Shown one piece after another: positions 37,001 through 52,000 of a DNA stretch of 64,000 bases. The DNA is from Watersipora subatra (taxonomy: Eukaryota; Bryozoa; Gymnolaemata; Cheilostomatida; Watersiporidae), in contig NC_088711.1 in the NCBI RefSeq assembly GCF_963576615.1, positions 58,880,248 through 58,944,247 on the forward strand. Direction: 5' to 3'. Within the stretch, counting starts at the first letter, position 1. Each line of letters starts with the position of its first letter. The position numbers and the translations under genes were made by a program. A model generated the notes under the pieces. The model saw nothing but the letters and a program-made list of their open reading frames with translations, was not told the origin of the DNA and made no database searches.

Positions 37001-40000
37001 AAATTTCAGACTAGAGCACTAAGTCTGTTTTTTCAGATGGGTATGAAGATGGTAGAGTCTCCAGGTATTATAACTAGCCAAACAGGCAGTTACACAGCAC
37101 GAGCTCTCATAGCGGTTGTTTCTGGCCTGTCACAACCTGACGAGGGAGCTGTCAGCAGCACGCCGGCTAATTCAAGTAAGTATTGCGCTGGTGCTGAGGC
37201 TATCTGAATCGTTCTGTAATCATAGTTTGACGTGTTTTTGCGAGTTTTAAGCAGGTAATGTGTGAAGCCAATTAGGAGTGGTGAGGCCAATTGCTGCAGG
37301 TTCAAGTCACATTTGATGAAATTTTTTTCGCAACCTCCAATTGTGTCTTCAGGCGACTTTTGTTATTGTACAGACTACTGAATGCCCGGCGTTGTACAGG
37401 TAATAAAAGGTTTTTGCAAAAAAATTTTTTTCTAGATATATACATCTCAGTCTGTCATTGGGTCTGTTCAGTTATAGTTATTAAAGTCCTGGAATGAAAA
37501 GCTTGCTTCGTGCGGGATTTGAACGCCTGGAGATTGAAACTGCAAGTTTCTAACCACGTATTTAACCACTGAGCTACACAGCACCTAGAATTCTATCGCT
37601 CTTATCATATACCGTATACCCTTTTCTCGATTGCACCAGCTAAATGACGTACTAATTAATACATTGGGCCCGTTGATTACGATGCCTCTATTATAAATTA
37701 TTTTTTGCCTGGCTGTGAAACACGATGCTTTTTCGTCCTTGTCATACTAAGGCGAACTTGTTTTCCGTCATACGATATTAACAATAATTTATATCGAAAT
37801 AAACATCTTGCGATTGTTGTACTGATTACGACGAAATAACAAAAATGTCAATGTGCTATTTTGCCGCTATCTCAGTTCAGCTTTATATCCAGTTGTAGCA
37901 ATAAACTTTTAGCAATGAAAAATCACCTAGATACTGGATTTGAAGTCGAAACATTTGAATCACAAGTCTGCTAACAAGCGTGTGTAACCACAAGGCTAAG
38001 TCATTCTTATCACACCCTAAGCTCTTACTATATGCTGCATATCCTTTTCGCAATTGCACATGCTGAATGTGGACATTTTATTGATCAATGTTACCTTTTG
38101 TTAATTTTTTGAAATTTTTTTATCATCACCTATTTTTTTAATTTGTAAGTTTCAAATGTGCCGTTTAAATTGTGCCGTTACACTCATATTTTCAGTTTCG
38201 GTAAATCTGTAAAAGCTTAAAAGGTTGACTTGCAACAAAATGCACGTTCAAGTTTCAAGTTCAATTCAAGTTCAGTTACATCCCAATTGAGCCGCTTTGG
38301 AAAGGGATTCTAATCTATGGCAGTTTCGTAATGGCGGCGATTAACTGTTCGTTTTTGAGATTTTAAAAGCTTGTAATTACATTTCCACATATTTTGCACC
38401 TACAACACAACAGAGTAAGACATGGTGAATTTTTTAATACCAAATAACTGTAATGTGAATTTTGTTGCAAGTCAACCTTTAAGGTCATGAATGCCTTATA
38501 GATCGTTGTACGTAATGTCACAAGCTAGCTTCAGATGTAGGACACGGCTCTTACTATAGTAAGTTACTAGATAAGTTACTGAAGTTCATCGGGTAATCAT
38601 TTTACTACTTATGCAATACCGGCATTCAACTAGTATACATGTCTGGGCACGGTTTTTTTCCTAGTACAAGTGTGTTAGCTGAAGCGTTCGTATTTTAATC
38701 AAGCGCCATTTAAGATTGACAGGTGTAATAAGTATGTGCACAATTATTTTATAGTATGGCAAGTAGGCTTTATAGTAATATAGTAGCAAGCCTGTCTGCA
38801 AAACTGAGGTTTCCGAGTTCAGTTCCAGTGTTGAGCAGTTTTTCATTCCTAAAAGTTTATCGCTATAATTATCCTACAACAAACCAACAAACACTTACAA
38901 TTATATATACGTATATACTTATATAGATAGATACTTAATAGATAAGTAGTCAGGCCTACTGCTAACAGCACTCTTTATATGTTAACAGAGTGCCGCACTT
39001 TATATTTATATATATTATATATTTATTATATATATATTTGTGTATATATATTTACATATGTGTATTTATATAAATATATATATATAAAATCAATAAAACA
39101 GATAATTATATATATACTGATACAGTCATACTTCAACTTACGAGCTTAATGCGTTCCGAGACTGAGCTCGTATGTCAATTTACTCGCATGTTGGTGCAAT
39201 TCATTTATATATAGAACAATTACATATGTATTGATTGGTTTCCATACTCTAAAAAAAGCAAATAAAACACTCAAAACAAGATATTGTAACAGAAAGAACA
39301 TGTTGGTTATTGTCCTTACGTACTACATGCTTTCAAAAAGCAACAAATAAAAAATAATGCAAGGAAATGTGATTAATTAAAATGTAAAATTAAATACATA
39401 CAATAGCAGTTAACACTTGCATTTGCCAGGGAAGGAGATATAAGTTATCCTTCGTTACAACAGTTGTCCTTGATAAATTTGGATTTTATCAAAGTGTTAA
39501 AAGACAAACTTAGAAGCAAACCTAAAAGCAAACTTTCATTTTCAACTAAATGTAATTAAAATTTTTACGGCGTTCATAGTTTGAAATTTCTCGCTGGTTA
39601 GCGAGAAATTTTTCCTTTTTTTCGCTTTCACGACTAGACGGCCGTTTTAAGATAAACCTATCTAAGGACATTTGCCTTTGTCGCCCTTGCAACATGTTGC
39701 GATTAGGACGAACACAGGTGTCGTCACAAATGGTTAACGCACGACCACTAGCCAACTTTTCCGAATGTCTATTAAACAGTTTGGATAGATAGCGCCGGCC
39801 TTTCCACATAGCATCGTTTCAGTTACGCTGTCACCGGCCAATTGTTTGTCCAATGCCATCAGCGGTCGTGAAGATCGCTGCACCGTTTAGAAACTATGGT
39901 TAGTCCTTTTGCGAACTAAATGCCCTGAATATAATCCTTCTGTTTGATAATTATGAATGTATTTCTGTCATATTGCCGAGCTAGCTGAATCACGCATACA

Positions 40001-43000
40001 CATTTCGTATATTTTTCCGTTTAATATCGACTTATCATTTGCTTTCTCTTTGTATTATCTTTCATTTTACTGGCAAACTTTCGGTCTACGCGCAGTACTT
40101 TTAATTCACATAATTCTGCACAGAAAATCGTGCACACAAAAACACGGAACAACAGTATAACCTGAGCAGTTGAAAAATACAGAGTGATGCTGTTCTCATA
40201 AAACACCTCCGGCATACTTGGCAACTGACTCAAGTGCTCGCATCTCAAACATGGCTCGTATGTTAGTGCTAAAACTTGCTTGAAAGCTGGCTCGTATCTC
40301 AAGTTTCTCGTACGTTGGAGCACTCGTAAGTTGAAGTATTACTGTATATACAAGCAGTTGGTGATTCACTGCTCAACTTGCAAAATTTTTGTTTGCTCTT
40401 TTTTATATTTAATTTATATGCTGCTGGTGAGCCGTACTTGTAAACAATTGTTTAGTGTAAAAGGCTGGGGAACATCCTTTTCTGGTTTTTCAGGTTGTTA
40501 ATTTCAACCTCCATCCTGTGTGGAGACTGTGTAATTGTGTGCATTGACCTTAGTTTTCTGTGTAACATCTGTATAGTAATTGCCAGGAACTGGACAGCGT
40601 GATGTTAAATGCAAAGACCATGAGTTCTATGAGGAGTTTGCTCCCCTGCTCAGAGTATTCTCCAATCAGCTTCTACCCACCTCAGACGCAACATTTGGTA
40701 TGGCTGAGTTTATAAGCTTCTATTTCTTGCACCATTTCTCCTTGAGATCGTCTCATGTACATGTCTAAATTCAAAGTTCTTCCTGTATGTATTGGTTTAT
40801 TCATTGAATTGTCTGCACTTGTCTGTCTGTTGTTTCACTAGTGTTTTCATAGAATTGCCATTATTTTTTACTTATTCCTATGTAGAGTTATTCTTAGATT
40901 GGCTTGTCTATATGCGGAGTTGTGTTCCAACATAAATTTCTCATCAAGTGAACTGGCTTCCGATTTGTTGTCTACACATAGGCGTGCCTTGACTGATTAA
41001 ACAGAATTTTGCTTGTGAGAAAGCCATGGTGTACTAGTTAAAATGGACTCTGTGAATTACTTTGCAAAAAATGCTTAGCAAAGATTTAAAAGAATGGTAG
41101 ACATCAACTTGTTTGATGATTCGTCAAATGTTTGCCGAGTTTCATTTACTAGCAATGTCATCGCATAGTTTTTTTTTGACAGATTGGTATATTCAGGAAT
41201 GAAGATACCTTTAGCAAACCTATAGCCTTACACAGTTATACATAACAGCTATACGCAGTTATACATAACAGCTATACACAGTTATACATAACTGCTATAT
41301 ACAGTTATACATAACAGCTATACACAGTTATACATAACTGCTATATACAGTTATACATAACAGCTATACACAGTTATACATAACAGCTATACGCAGTTAT
41401 ACATTACAGCTATACACAGTTATACATTACAGCTATACACAGTTATACATTACAGCGATACGCAGTTATACATTACTGCTATACACATAACAGCTAGCCT
41501 TGTTAAAATGTTCAACTTCTTTAGTACTCCTAATAATTATGGATTTATTTCATAATTCCATTGCAGGGCTGATCCATGATAGCGCTACGTCTGCATTGGC
41601 TCAGACACTCATGGCTGTGGTTGCCAAAGCTGACCAGGATGAGTTCAGAAAAATGTGCAGCGCCATCATTAACAATGGCTTATTCGATAAAATGGATGCG
41701 TAAGAATGTTTCTCTTTTTTGAGTTATCTTCCCAATGTCATAATATTGCCTCTCTAACATTATTGATGGCATTCAATTTTCGGTCCTGCAATTTCGTGTT
41801 TTAGCGATAGACATTCTGTTTTGTTTCTAACGGATTGACATGCTATTTTGTTGCCTAGGGATGGACTTCCAGCTCCTATGACCAGTAAAAGTGGGTCATA
41901 TTATTGCTCGAAGCTGTTCCAGTTATTTGATTCTCACTCTATGGGCGTGTTCATCGAGCAAGTGATTGTTCCCCATTTTGATGAGTTACTCGCTCACCCT
42001 ATTGCTAACCATGCACTGAAGGACGTAATCGGCAGTGTCCGTGAATACAATCAGGTCAGTTTAGACATCAGCTACAGAACTACAGCTGCTTATAGGCATA
42101 ACTCGAGATTGCGAGGTTCCATGCTTTAGAAGTGCATAAATAAAAAGGCAAGCTAAAGTCTGGTTCCCATATACGTCGCAAAGCACCGGCGACAGCACCG
42201 CAGGCTATTAGTGGTGAAATGGAAACCTACGCGCCAGGTATCGCCGAGGACCGCCGGTAGTTGCCGGCGGCATCGCGATAGTTTAGCACTGTTTAAATTT
42301 CGCAAAAGGCTGCCGTCAAAACCTTCCCGAAATGCACTGTACGGGTGAAGGTCACCATTATAGAAACGGCATGGCTAGCGAACATTTTATTTGATTACGC
42401 ATTATGTTAACGGTACAGCTTATATGTGAACATATGCCGCCAAGCCTAACGTCGCAAACGTTTCGCTGCGCAAGTTACCGCCGGAGTATCGCAATCGATA
42501 TGGGAACCAGGCTTTAGCAATGCCTAGGTTCGGTGGTAGATTGAGAAATAGAAATATGCGGCATGAATTTTTCTAAGTTACCCTACATATAGTTTTAATA
42601 ACTGAATCTATTTATCTCTCTTTTTGTTTTTAATCTATACCACTCTTTTTATTTTTTACCTTCAAACTTAAAATATTGCAAGAAATTTTGAGAATTGCGT
42701 CAAAAAGGGAAGCGAAATATTTGCTCAATTTTATGTCATTCGTCAAAAACTCTTGTAGGTGTAGATGGTTATAACTTCTAATCATTGGTGATTAACTCAT
42801 AACTTATTATGGTTTACCTGCGTTATGGTTTACCTGCGTTATGGTTTACCTGCGTTATGGTTTACCTGCGTTATGGTTTACCTGCGTTATGGTTTACCTG
42901 CGTTATGGTTTACCTGCGTTATGGTTTACCTGCGTTATGGTTTACCTGCGTTATGGTTTACCTGCGTTATGGTTTACCTGCGTTATGGTTTACCTGCGTT

Positions 43001-46000
43001 ATGGTTTACCTGCGTTATGGTTTACCTGCGTTATGGTTTACCTGCGTTATGGTTTACCTGCGTTATGGTTTACCTGCGTTATGGTTTACCTGCGTTATGG
43101 TTTACCTGCGTTATGGTTTACCTGCGTTATGGTTTACCTGCGTTATGGTTTACCTGCGTTATGGTTTACCTGCGTTATGGTTTACCTGCGTTATGGTTTA
43201 CCTGCGTTATGGTTTACCTGCGTTATGGTTTACCTGCGTTATGGTTTACCTGCGTTATGTGTTGCAAATACAAAGACATGCACAATGTCATTGCTAATTC
43301 TGGCATATGAGTATTAGCTGTATGGCTGGTCATCATCAATTATTTGGAAAGAAAAATGTGTTTTCTGTAATTTGTAATTTAATAAAATTAATTCTATTGA
43401 CATTGCCCGTATTTGGTCCTTCCTCTGTTTTCTTGTTTTCTCTGTCATCTGCCTTTCTTATTGTTCTACCACTTATTCTACCACTTTCTGTGTCCTCTCC
43501 ATATACCCTCTTTGTCTGCCAACAAAAATGAATTGTAAGCTGGTTCTTCAGTGTACCAGATAAATTATATCGACTAAAGCTTAATCCTGCTGTGAGTCTG
43601 TTTGTTGGGCACCCGCAATGTGTTATATACCATAAAACATCTATTTTAACGCCACTATAGCAGAAGGATTGAAAAATACAGGGCCACCCTTTTATGGACG
43701 CTATTTCTTATTGTTCCGCCACTTTAATATTCTTCTGATCTTCTGAACTCATAATAGAAAGTAATCAGTAGAAAATTGTCCACAGGATAGTCCTAATAAT
43801 GACTCGGTTACATCGATAACAATTAATTCTTTCGTTTTTGCTGCGGTGGCTGGTATGACTTTAGTTACGGCGTACCTGAGAAGAATGATCGTCAAAATCA
43901 TCAGAGCTACTCTATGATTTGAAATTACTAAGGTCTAAATCAGATTCATTGTCTTCAGATTTGTTCAAAATGTGGTTTGCAATCTGACCTGAAGACTTTA
44001 AAGTTGAAGTGTTTTTTAATGAGCGCTGAGAATAATTTCCAGGAACACCATACTAAGTAATAGCAGCCATTATTATGGCGTATTGAAGTCCGTTTTTTTA
44101 ACTCCAATGCTTTACAGTTTTTTAAACTCTGAAAGCTACACCAACAGCAATAATTTCTAACTGTATCTGGCTAATATCCAGATCATTAAATCCGGGTTGA
44201 AAAATACAGCACCTCAAATAGAGGTTGTACAGTAGTCACTTTTGTTTCCCCTGTCTGCCTGTCTCATCCCTTGTTTCATTTAATTAAGTTCAGAGGAAGT
44301 ACTCCCTATGTTATAGTTTAAGAAGGTGTGCGAACTCCTCAAAGGAAAGTTGTTATTCGCAATCAGCCAGAACAGAGGAGGTTTGGTGCACTCTTTGGCC
44401 TCTGCTGCCGTTGGATTCCCTAAAAGAGAGGCAAAGCTGCTGCAAGTAAGTCCCTGTCATATTGAACCTTTTGATAGACTGGAGACTTTTGATAGACTTT
44501 GATTTAGACTAGGGAGGTCTCGCATCACCTCTCGCCATTTCTTGTAGAGTCTCAATGAAGAGCTGGACAATCCTGAGATAAACCTTATCTTCGCAATTGC
44601 TAGTGGCTCACCCTCCGCTCTCAAAACTGCTGAGGTTGGTAATGGATGTAGTTATGTTCTTGGAATGGTTTTAGGTGTCTGCAAAGTTAGTTTTCAGACA
44701 TCATGAAATTATCAGTTTGTTATTATCATCAGTTGAATTATTAGTTTGCTCAGAAATGATAGTTGCGGTGAAAAATATTGGAAAACCCTTGTGCTCATTT
44801 TTTACAATTTTAAATAATATAAACCCGTAAAACTCAAATTTGTCTTTAAATTCCAGCTTTTCTCCATCGTTGATGGCGTTGCTAGGTCAGACCAGAAAAA
44901 CAAACAAGAGAAATCATAACTATGCAAATTGAACTCGGACAAATTACAAAAATGGAATTGCCATTTGCATCACAATCATGATCTACCAACATACGAGTTG
45001 TATCAATTTTTTCGCGATGCCGCACTAATAAAATTTATTATTAAGTCGAAGGAAGTGAAGATATTTGAAAACTTAAAAATAAATGAGACATTTCTGGTCA
45101 AACATCCTGTGCAAAAAGTAATCTGATTGGTTTACGCTGTTATTTCGAAACTGCCTTTGTAAACAAAGCTATGTGAATGCCAGAATTCCAGCCGCTAGGG
45201 ATTTTGACACACCCTACGCAATGCTGGAAAATCGGACGTTAGGGTTCAAAGGGTTAATTCTACAGGCGGGCCAGACGTTATTGATTTTATGACAGAGGCT
45301 GCGGGCCGGATGAAAATTGACCCTGGGCCACATTTGGCCCGCCGGCTGGACTTTGGACATGTTTGATCTATACAATATACCAAATATCTATACAATATAC
45401 TCCATATATATACAATATACTCCATATATATAATAAAATATACACAATATCCATACAATATACACAATATCTATAGAAAATACTCAATATACATGTAGAT
45501 GCAATACACACGATATATATATATACAATATCTATACAATATACTCAATATACATACAATATACACAAAAGACAATAAAACTCGGATAACTTGCCCTGGG
45601 ATAGCTCGAACATATGGTTAACTCGAACGGATTTGTTTGGTTCGTTCCCACGTAATGATAAATTGCTTTAGATAACTCGACCTTAACTTCGTTAACTTTA
45701 ACAGTTTTTGCCCAACGGCTACCGAGATGGTTGTTATCACTTTAAATTATCACTTTATTCTAAGCCATAGAGATAAACATCAACCTTTAGTAGTTCTTAG
45801 GTGTCATTATTACCATTATCGGCAAAATATTTTTTGTTAAAGGTTGACTTGCCACAAAATTCACATTACAGTTATTTGGTATCAAAAGATTCACCATGTC
45901 TTACTCTGTTATGTTGTAGGTGCCAAATATGTGGAAATGTGATTACAAGCTCTTAAAAGCTCAAAAACGAAAAGCGGCCGTAGATTGGAATCTCTTTATT

Positions 46001-49000
46001 TCTCTGACGTAGTCATGAAATTTATTTATTGTCTTGTCACATGATGTTCTCATGTGAATGGAAAAGCCAATAAAAAGCTCAATATAAAACTTATCGTAAC
46101 ACTAGTTTATGACAAACACGTCGGGTTTTACCGAAGACCCCGTATCAAACATGGATGCTCGCTACTTTACAGTTTTGTTTCAGTTTGGTCTAATCGACAA
46201 GTCGTAATCTGATCATGTGACCCAATACTTCACAAATAATTTTTGCAGCACTTTTCGATTATCACAGGTGACCAACAGGCTCGTCATGATTATCAGACAA
46301 TGATATGTACTCCTTCGAGGTAAGGCTAAAAAATTATACGAATTTTTACGGTAAGTTATAAGATATCACTGCTAAAAGTGACAGCATTACGATGACGATA
46401 AAACAGACGCGTAAGAACAATAGACATGGTTTTATTGAATGCGTAAAGTATAGGTATTTGTGAAAATATTTCGACGAATAAGGTTGCATGAAAGTGTAAA
46501 CAGAAACCATCTCCCACAACTACGTCACATTTGAGCCGTTTTGGAAAGAGAATCCAAACTACGGCGGTCTCGTGTGGCTGCGATTAACTGTTCGTTTTTT
46601 AGCTTTCAAGAGCTTGTAATCACATTCCCACATGTTTTGCACCTACAACACAACAGAGTAAGACATGGTGAATTAGAGCGTTATTAGAGTTATTAGAGCG
46701 TTCAAGTTATCAGGACAGTCATAAGTGCACGTATTTATCAGTAGATACATGTACATATACAAACTATATATCAATCAAAAGCATAGATTGCTTGTTGCCA
46801 GTTAAAGGGTCTCTCGTGTGAAGTTTTAAATATTTTTAATCGGAAAGTATAGATATTTTTCCATCACTTGAGATTTGTTTGTTGCTTTAGGTGATGTGAC
46901 TGCCAGGACGTTTTCAGATTAAAATTGGCAAAACTTGATCGCGGTTAAAACGCTCAAAAAAAATACATACGTATTTTTCTACCGAGCGTTTTAACCAAGA
47001 TCAATTTTGCAGTAAGTTAGTTATTACAAAACTGCTTTACTATTAAAAACCCATTATCAATTTTGCCGATATTACTTTAAAGTTATCCAAATTTTACTTC
47101 GCTTTTCTTGCATTCGGAGGGCTTATCGCTAAGCGGATGTTTGTTAAAATTTAATTTTTGCAAACTTTTAGAAAAGTCGTTAATGAAAATATTTGCCGAT
47201 GTTGGTAATAACGAGGCATAAGAACTCCTAAAAGTCGATGTTTATCTCTATGGCTTGGAATAAAGTGATATTCTAAAGCGATAGTAACAACCGTCTCGGT
47301 AGCCGTTTGGCAAAAAACTGTTCGAGTTAACGGAGTTTCGGTCGAGTTATCTAAAGCCATTTATCATTGCGTGGGAACGGACCAAGCAAATCCATTCGAG
47401 TTAACCATGTGTTCGATATATCCGAGGGCGATTTATCCAAGTTTCACTGTATCTACAATATAGGACTATATACTGCAGTACTACCTCGTAGCTAGTTTAT
47501 GTTAGTCTCTGGTTACATGAGTCTGGTGACAAAAGAAAAGGGGTTCAACATAACGTAGTCAGAGTTGAAATATATGTTAGTTAATGAATCAATTTATATT
47601 TTTGGCAGTAGTTGTATATTATGATGCATCATATATCGATGGCTGGGGTGTGACTACCAACGTAATACATACTGTACGTAGATGGAGTAGCCTGTGGGTC
47701 AAATGTCACTGAGAGTGGCTTGTTGATGATAACTCCGTGTTTATGGATACATGTAGGGCTAAATTCATGATTATCTTAATTGATTACATGATAATTGGGT
47801 CACATAGAGTCTGTTGACAGTAAGCTTTAATCTTTTTAGTTAGTTTTTAGGCTATGATAACCAAATGTTTGCCTTATTGCAAATACTTTGACTATTTCAT
47901 TCTGTTCATTAGTGGGACATTAATATAATATACATCAATAGAATAGACATTAACAGAATAGACATTAATCGAATAGACATTAATAGAATATACATCAATA
48001 GAATAGACACCAATAGAATAGACATCAATAGAATAGACATTAATAGAATAGACATTAATAGAATATACATTAATAGAATAGACATCAATAGAATAGACAT
48101 CAATAGAATAGACATTAATAGAATAGACATCAATAGAATAGACATTAACAGAATAGACATTAATAGAATAGACATTAACATAATAGACATTAATAGAATA
48201 GACATTAATAGAATAGACATCAATAGAATAGACATTAATAGAATAGACATTAATAGAATAGACATCAATAGAATAGACATTAACAGAATAGACATTAATA
48301 GAATAGACATTAGTAGAATAGACATTAATAAAATAGACATTAATAGAATAGACATCAATAGAATAGACATTAACGGAATAGACATTAATAGAATAGACAT
48401 TAATAGAATAGACATTAATAGAATAGACATTAATAGAATAGACATCAATAGAATAGACACCAATAAAATATACATCAATAGAATAGACATTAACAGAATA
48501 GACATTAACAGAATAGACATTAACAGAATAGACATTAACAGAATAGACATTAATAGAATAGACATTAACAGAATAGACATTAATAGAATAGACATTAATA
48601 GAATAGACATTAGTAGAATAGACATCAATAGAATAGACATCAATAGAATAGACACCAATAGAATATACATCAATAGAATAGACATTAACATAATAGACAT
48701 TAATAGAATAGACATTAATAGAATAGACATTAATAGAATAGACATTAATAGAATAGACATCAATAGAATAGACATTAACAGAATAGACATTAATAGAATA
48801 GACATTAGTAGAATAGACATTAATAGAATAGACATTAATAGAATAGACATCAATAGAATAGACATTAACAGAATAGACATTAATAGAATAGACATTAACA
48901 TAATAGACATTAATAGAATAGACATTAATAGAATAGACATCAATAGAATAGACATTAATAGAATAGACATTAATAGAATAGACATCAATAGAATAGACAT

Positions 49001-52000
49001 TAACAGAATAGACATTAATAGAATAGACATTAGTAGAATAGACATTAATAGAATAGACATTAATAGAATAGACATCAATAGAATAGACATTAACGGAATA
49101 GACATTAATAGAATAGACATTAATAGAATAGACATTAATAGAATAGACATCAATAGAATAGACACCAATAAAATATACATCAATAGAATAGACATTAACA
49201 GAATAGACATTAACAGAATAGACATTAATAGAATAGACATTAACAGAATAGACATTAATAGAATAGACATTAATAGAATAGACATTAGTAGAATAGACAT
49301 CAATAGAATAGACATCAATAGAATAGACACCAATAGAATATACATCAATAGAATAGACATTAACATAATAGACATTAATAGAATAGACATTAATAGAATA
49401 GACATTAATAGAATAGACATTAATAGAATATACATTAATAGAATAGACATTAATAGAATAGACATCAATAGAATAGACATTAATAGAATAGACATCAATA
49501 GAATAGACATCAATAGAATAGACATTAATAGAATAGACATCAATAGAATAGACATCAATAGAATAGACATCAATAGAATAGACATTAATAGAATAGACAT
49601 CAATAGAATAGACATTAACAGAATAGACATTAATAGAATAGACATTAACAGAATAGACATTAATAGAATAGACATTAATAGGATAGACATTAATAGAATA
49701 GACATCAATAGAATAGACATCAATAGAATAGACACCAATAGAATATACATCAATAGAATAGACATTAACAGAATAGACATTAATAGAATAGACATTAACA
49801 GAATATACATCAATAGAATAGACATTAACAGAATAGACATTAATAGAATAGACATTAACAGAATAGACATTAATAGAATAGACATTAATAGAATAGACAT
49901 TAATAGAATAGACATTAATGGAATAGACATTCATAGAATGTTAATAAAATAATTACTGTGTCAAACAGATATTGCTAAAGTAAGATGTAGACGATAACTG
50001 AAGGTTACGGAGTAATCATAAGATATGTAACACGTGTTTCATTTTCATAACCGATCACCTTCTCATCAAACAAATTTCTGTTTTACTAATGATTTGCACA
50101 TAAGCATAGATTTTCTTGAGATTTGTCATTTGTTTTTTGACAAATTAAACATGGTATGGTTTGGCAAATGGCAATTCATTACACCGTGATTTAGGTCAGC
50201 TTTTCAGTTCACTGTTAAATTGAATCAAATAATCTAAGTTTTGTTTTGTCAAATTATCCTCAATTCCGTAAATTATTTATGATGTCACTGTTTAGTCATG
50301 TTGTCTTTAGAAGGCTAAGGCTCTCAATCGCCTGCCTTATTGGAGCTCCCAGCTTCTTCAGAAGATGTTCAATTTCAAGGATACCACACAAATCTGCGCT
50401 AGCCTCAGCTCCATTCCTGCTGATAATGTAGTTACTGAACTCGCCTGCAGCAAAACTGGATCATACGTATTGGAAAGCGTGTTCACATCTACAAATGTTG
50501 ATCAGTCTTTCAAGCTCAGCTTTTTACGATCACTCCTGGTAAGTGTATAGATTTATCCCAGATGTCTTAGTACAAGATTTGGAGAAGAGCTCATCTTGTA
50601 CTTGCAATGTTTGTAAAAGAGGTGTGTTGGAAAAGGAGGCAACTCCTAAAGAGTATGGTGTAAGGCTTTTCATAATATTTAACAGGTAATGTGTCGGTAG
50701 TGGTTTAGTTACATTTGCAAACACGATATGCCAGCATAACAACTATCTGATAAAACAATGCAAACTTTCCTGGAGCGAGGAAAGTTAACCAGTCATTACA
50801 GGTTGATTGTTTGCTTCGTGTCTTCATAAATCACACAAGTGTTAAGTACCTTCTGAAACAGCCAATCCTAAAAGGGAGCCTTTCATCAAGCTCTTTAGAG
50901 GATAGAAAGGTTCATATTAGTCTCATGTACAAAACTTAACAATTCATTCCATTTCTACTGTCCTATTCGTATGCAGTACGTCGAGGGTCTGGGTTGTTTA
51001 CCTTTCATAAAGCTGATGTATGTTACAGAACTATCTGTCTATAATGATCACGGACAAAGTAGGAAGCAGAGTGTTTGACTCTGCCTGGCCTGTCATGACA
51101 ATTCCTCTCAAGAAGGAGGTTATGGAAGCACTGAAAAATTCAGTAGCCGCAATCATGCGTAAGTTCTAGCTACTCATTGTTTGTGCATTTTAAAGATTTC
51201 TGTTGTTTTATAAGTCAGAGACAAGTACTAACAAGTAGTTTCCTAAACATAAATTACTTGTAGGTATCATATAACTAAACTCCCTGCTGTTTAGATTACA
51301 AGTGTCAGAACAAACTCATACCTTGAGTAGTTCGTCATGTGCAATGGAACGTTATAGTAAAGAGAAGATAACTTCTATATAACTGTGTACAGTGGAACCT
51401 CCACTTACTAAAAACTCTACATTCGAAATGTTCAAGTTACAAAATGTCTTTTGGTAGAAATTTTCGAGGATTTACAAAAACTATTTCTAGATTGAATTGA
51501 ATTTTTGGAATGGGGAATACTATTGTGAATGATGGTCCAAACCCTGGTTGGTCAGTTGCACGGCCAGACCTCTTTACTGGGTAAAGAACTTGTATGAATG
51601 TTTTTTGCAGGTTCTCAGACTGGCAAATTTGTGGCTCGTAACATAATGCTGCAGGACTACATTCATAGCAGAGACACCTGGAACTCTTGGGTCATTGCAG
51701 AAAATCAGAAGAGATCCATGAAGTATGGCAAAAATACTAAAAAAATTTCCAAGGATTCAAGGTCGGAAAATCTAAAAGTGGTGCAAAAAGGTTTGAAGTT
51801 TTCTAGCCCTAAGCAGAAACTTGTGAAGGATGGTGGGGCTTCAAAATTGCCTTTCTCTGAAATAAAAAAGAAAAAGCTAGCAAGCAAGACTGAGGATGAA
51901 CCAACCGAGCATAAGATTAAAAAAAAAGTGGTTCAAGCAACTGAACTTAAAGTTAAAAAGAAAAAATCAATCGACACCGCCGAGGTTGAACCAACAGAGC

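Noticed and set aside
37500-37590. Functional tRNA gene
   Set aside because: A- and B-box-like blocks are present, but the stems do not pair well and related decayed copies exist nearby.
42809-43258. CRISPR array
   Set aside because: Direct tandem repeats without spacers in an animal intron.
42809-43317. Three overlapping frames of about 160 residues
   Set aside because: They arise from the perfect 16-bp array, which reads the same peptide in all three frames.
44929-45126. 65-residue frame beginning MNSDKLQKW
   Set aside because: No splice context or known motif, and it lies in a NOP9 intron next to a hAT remnant.
47892-49934. Two minus-strand frames of about 675 residues (NVYSI and MSILL cycles)
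   Set aside because: They are translations of the 15-bp satellite. Unit length divisible by three keeps the frame open; composition is cyclic with no domain.
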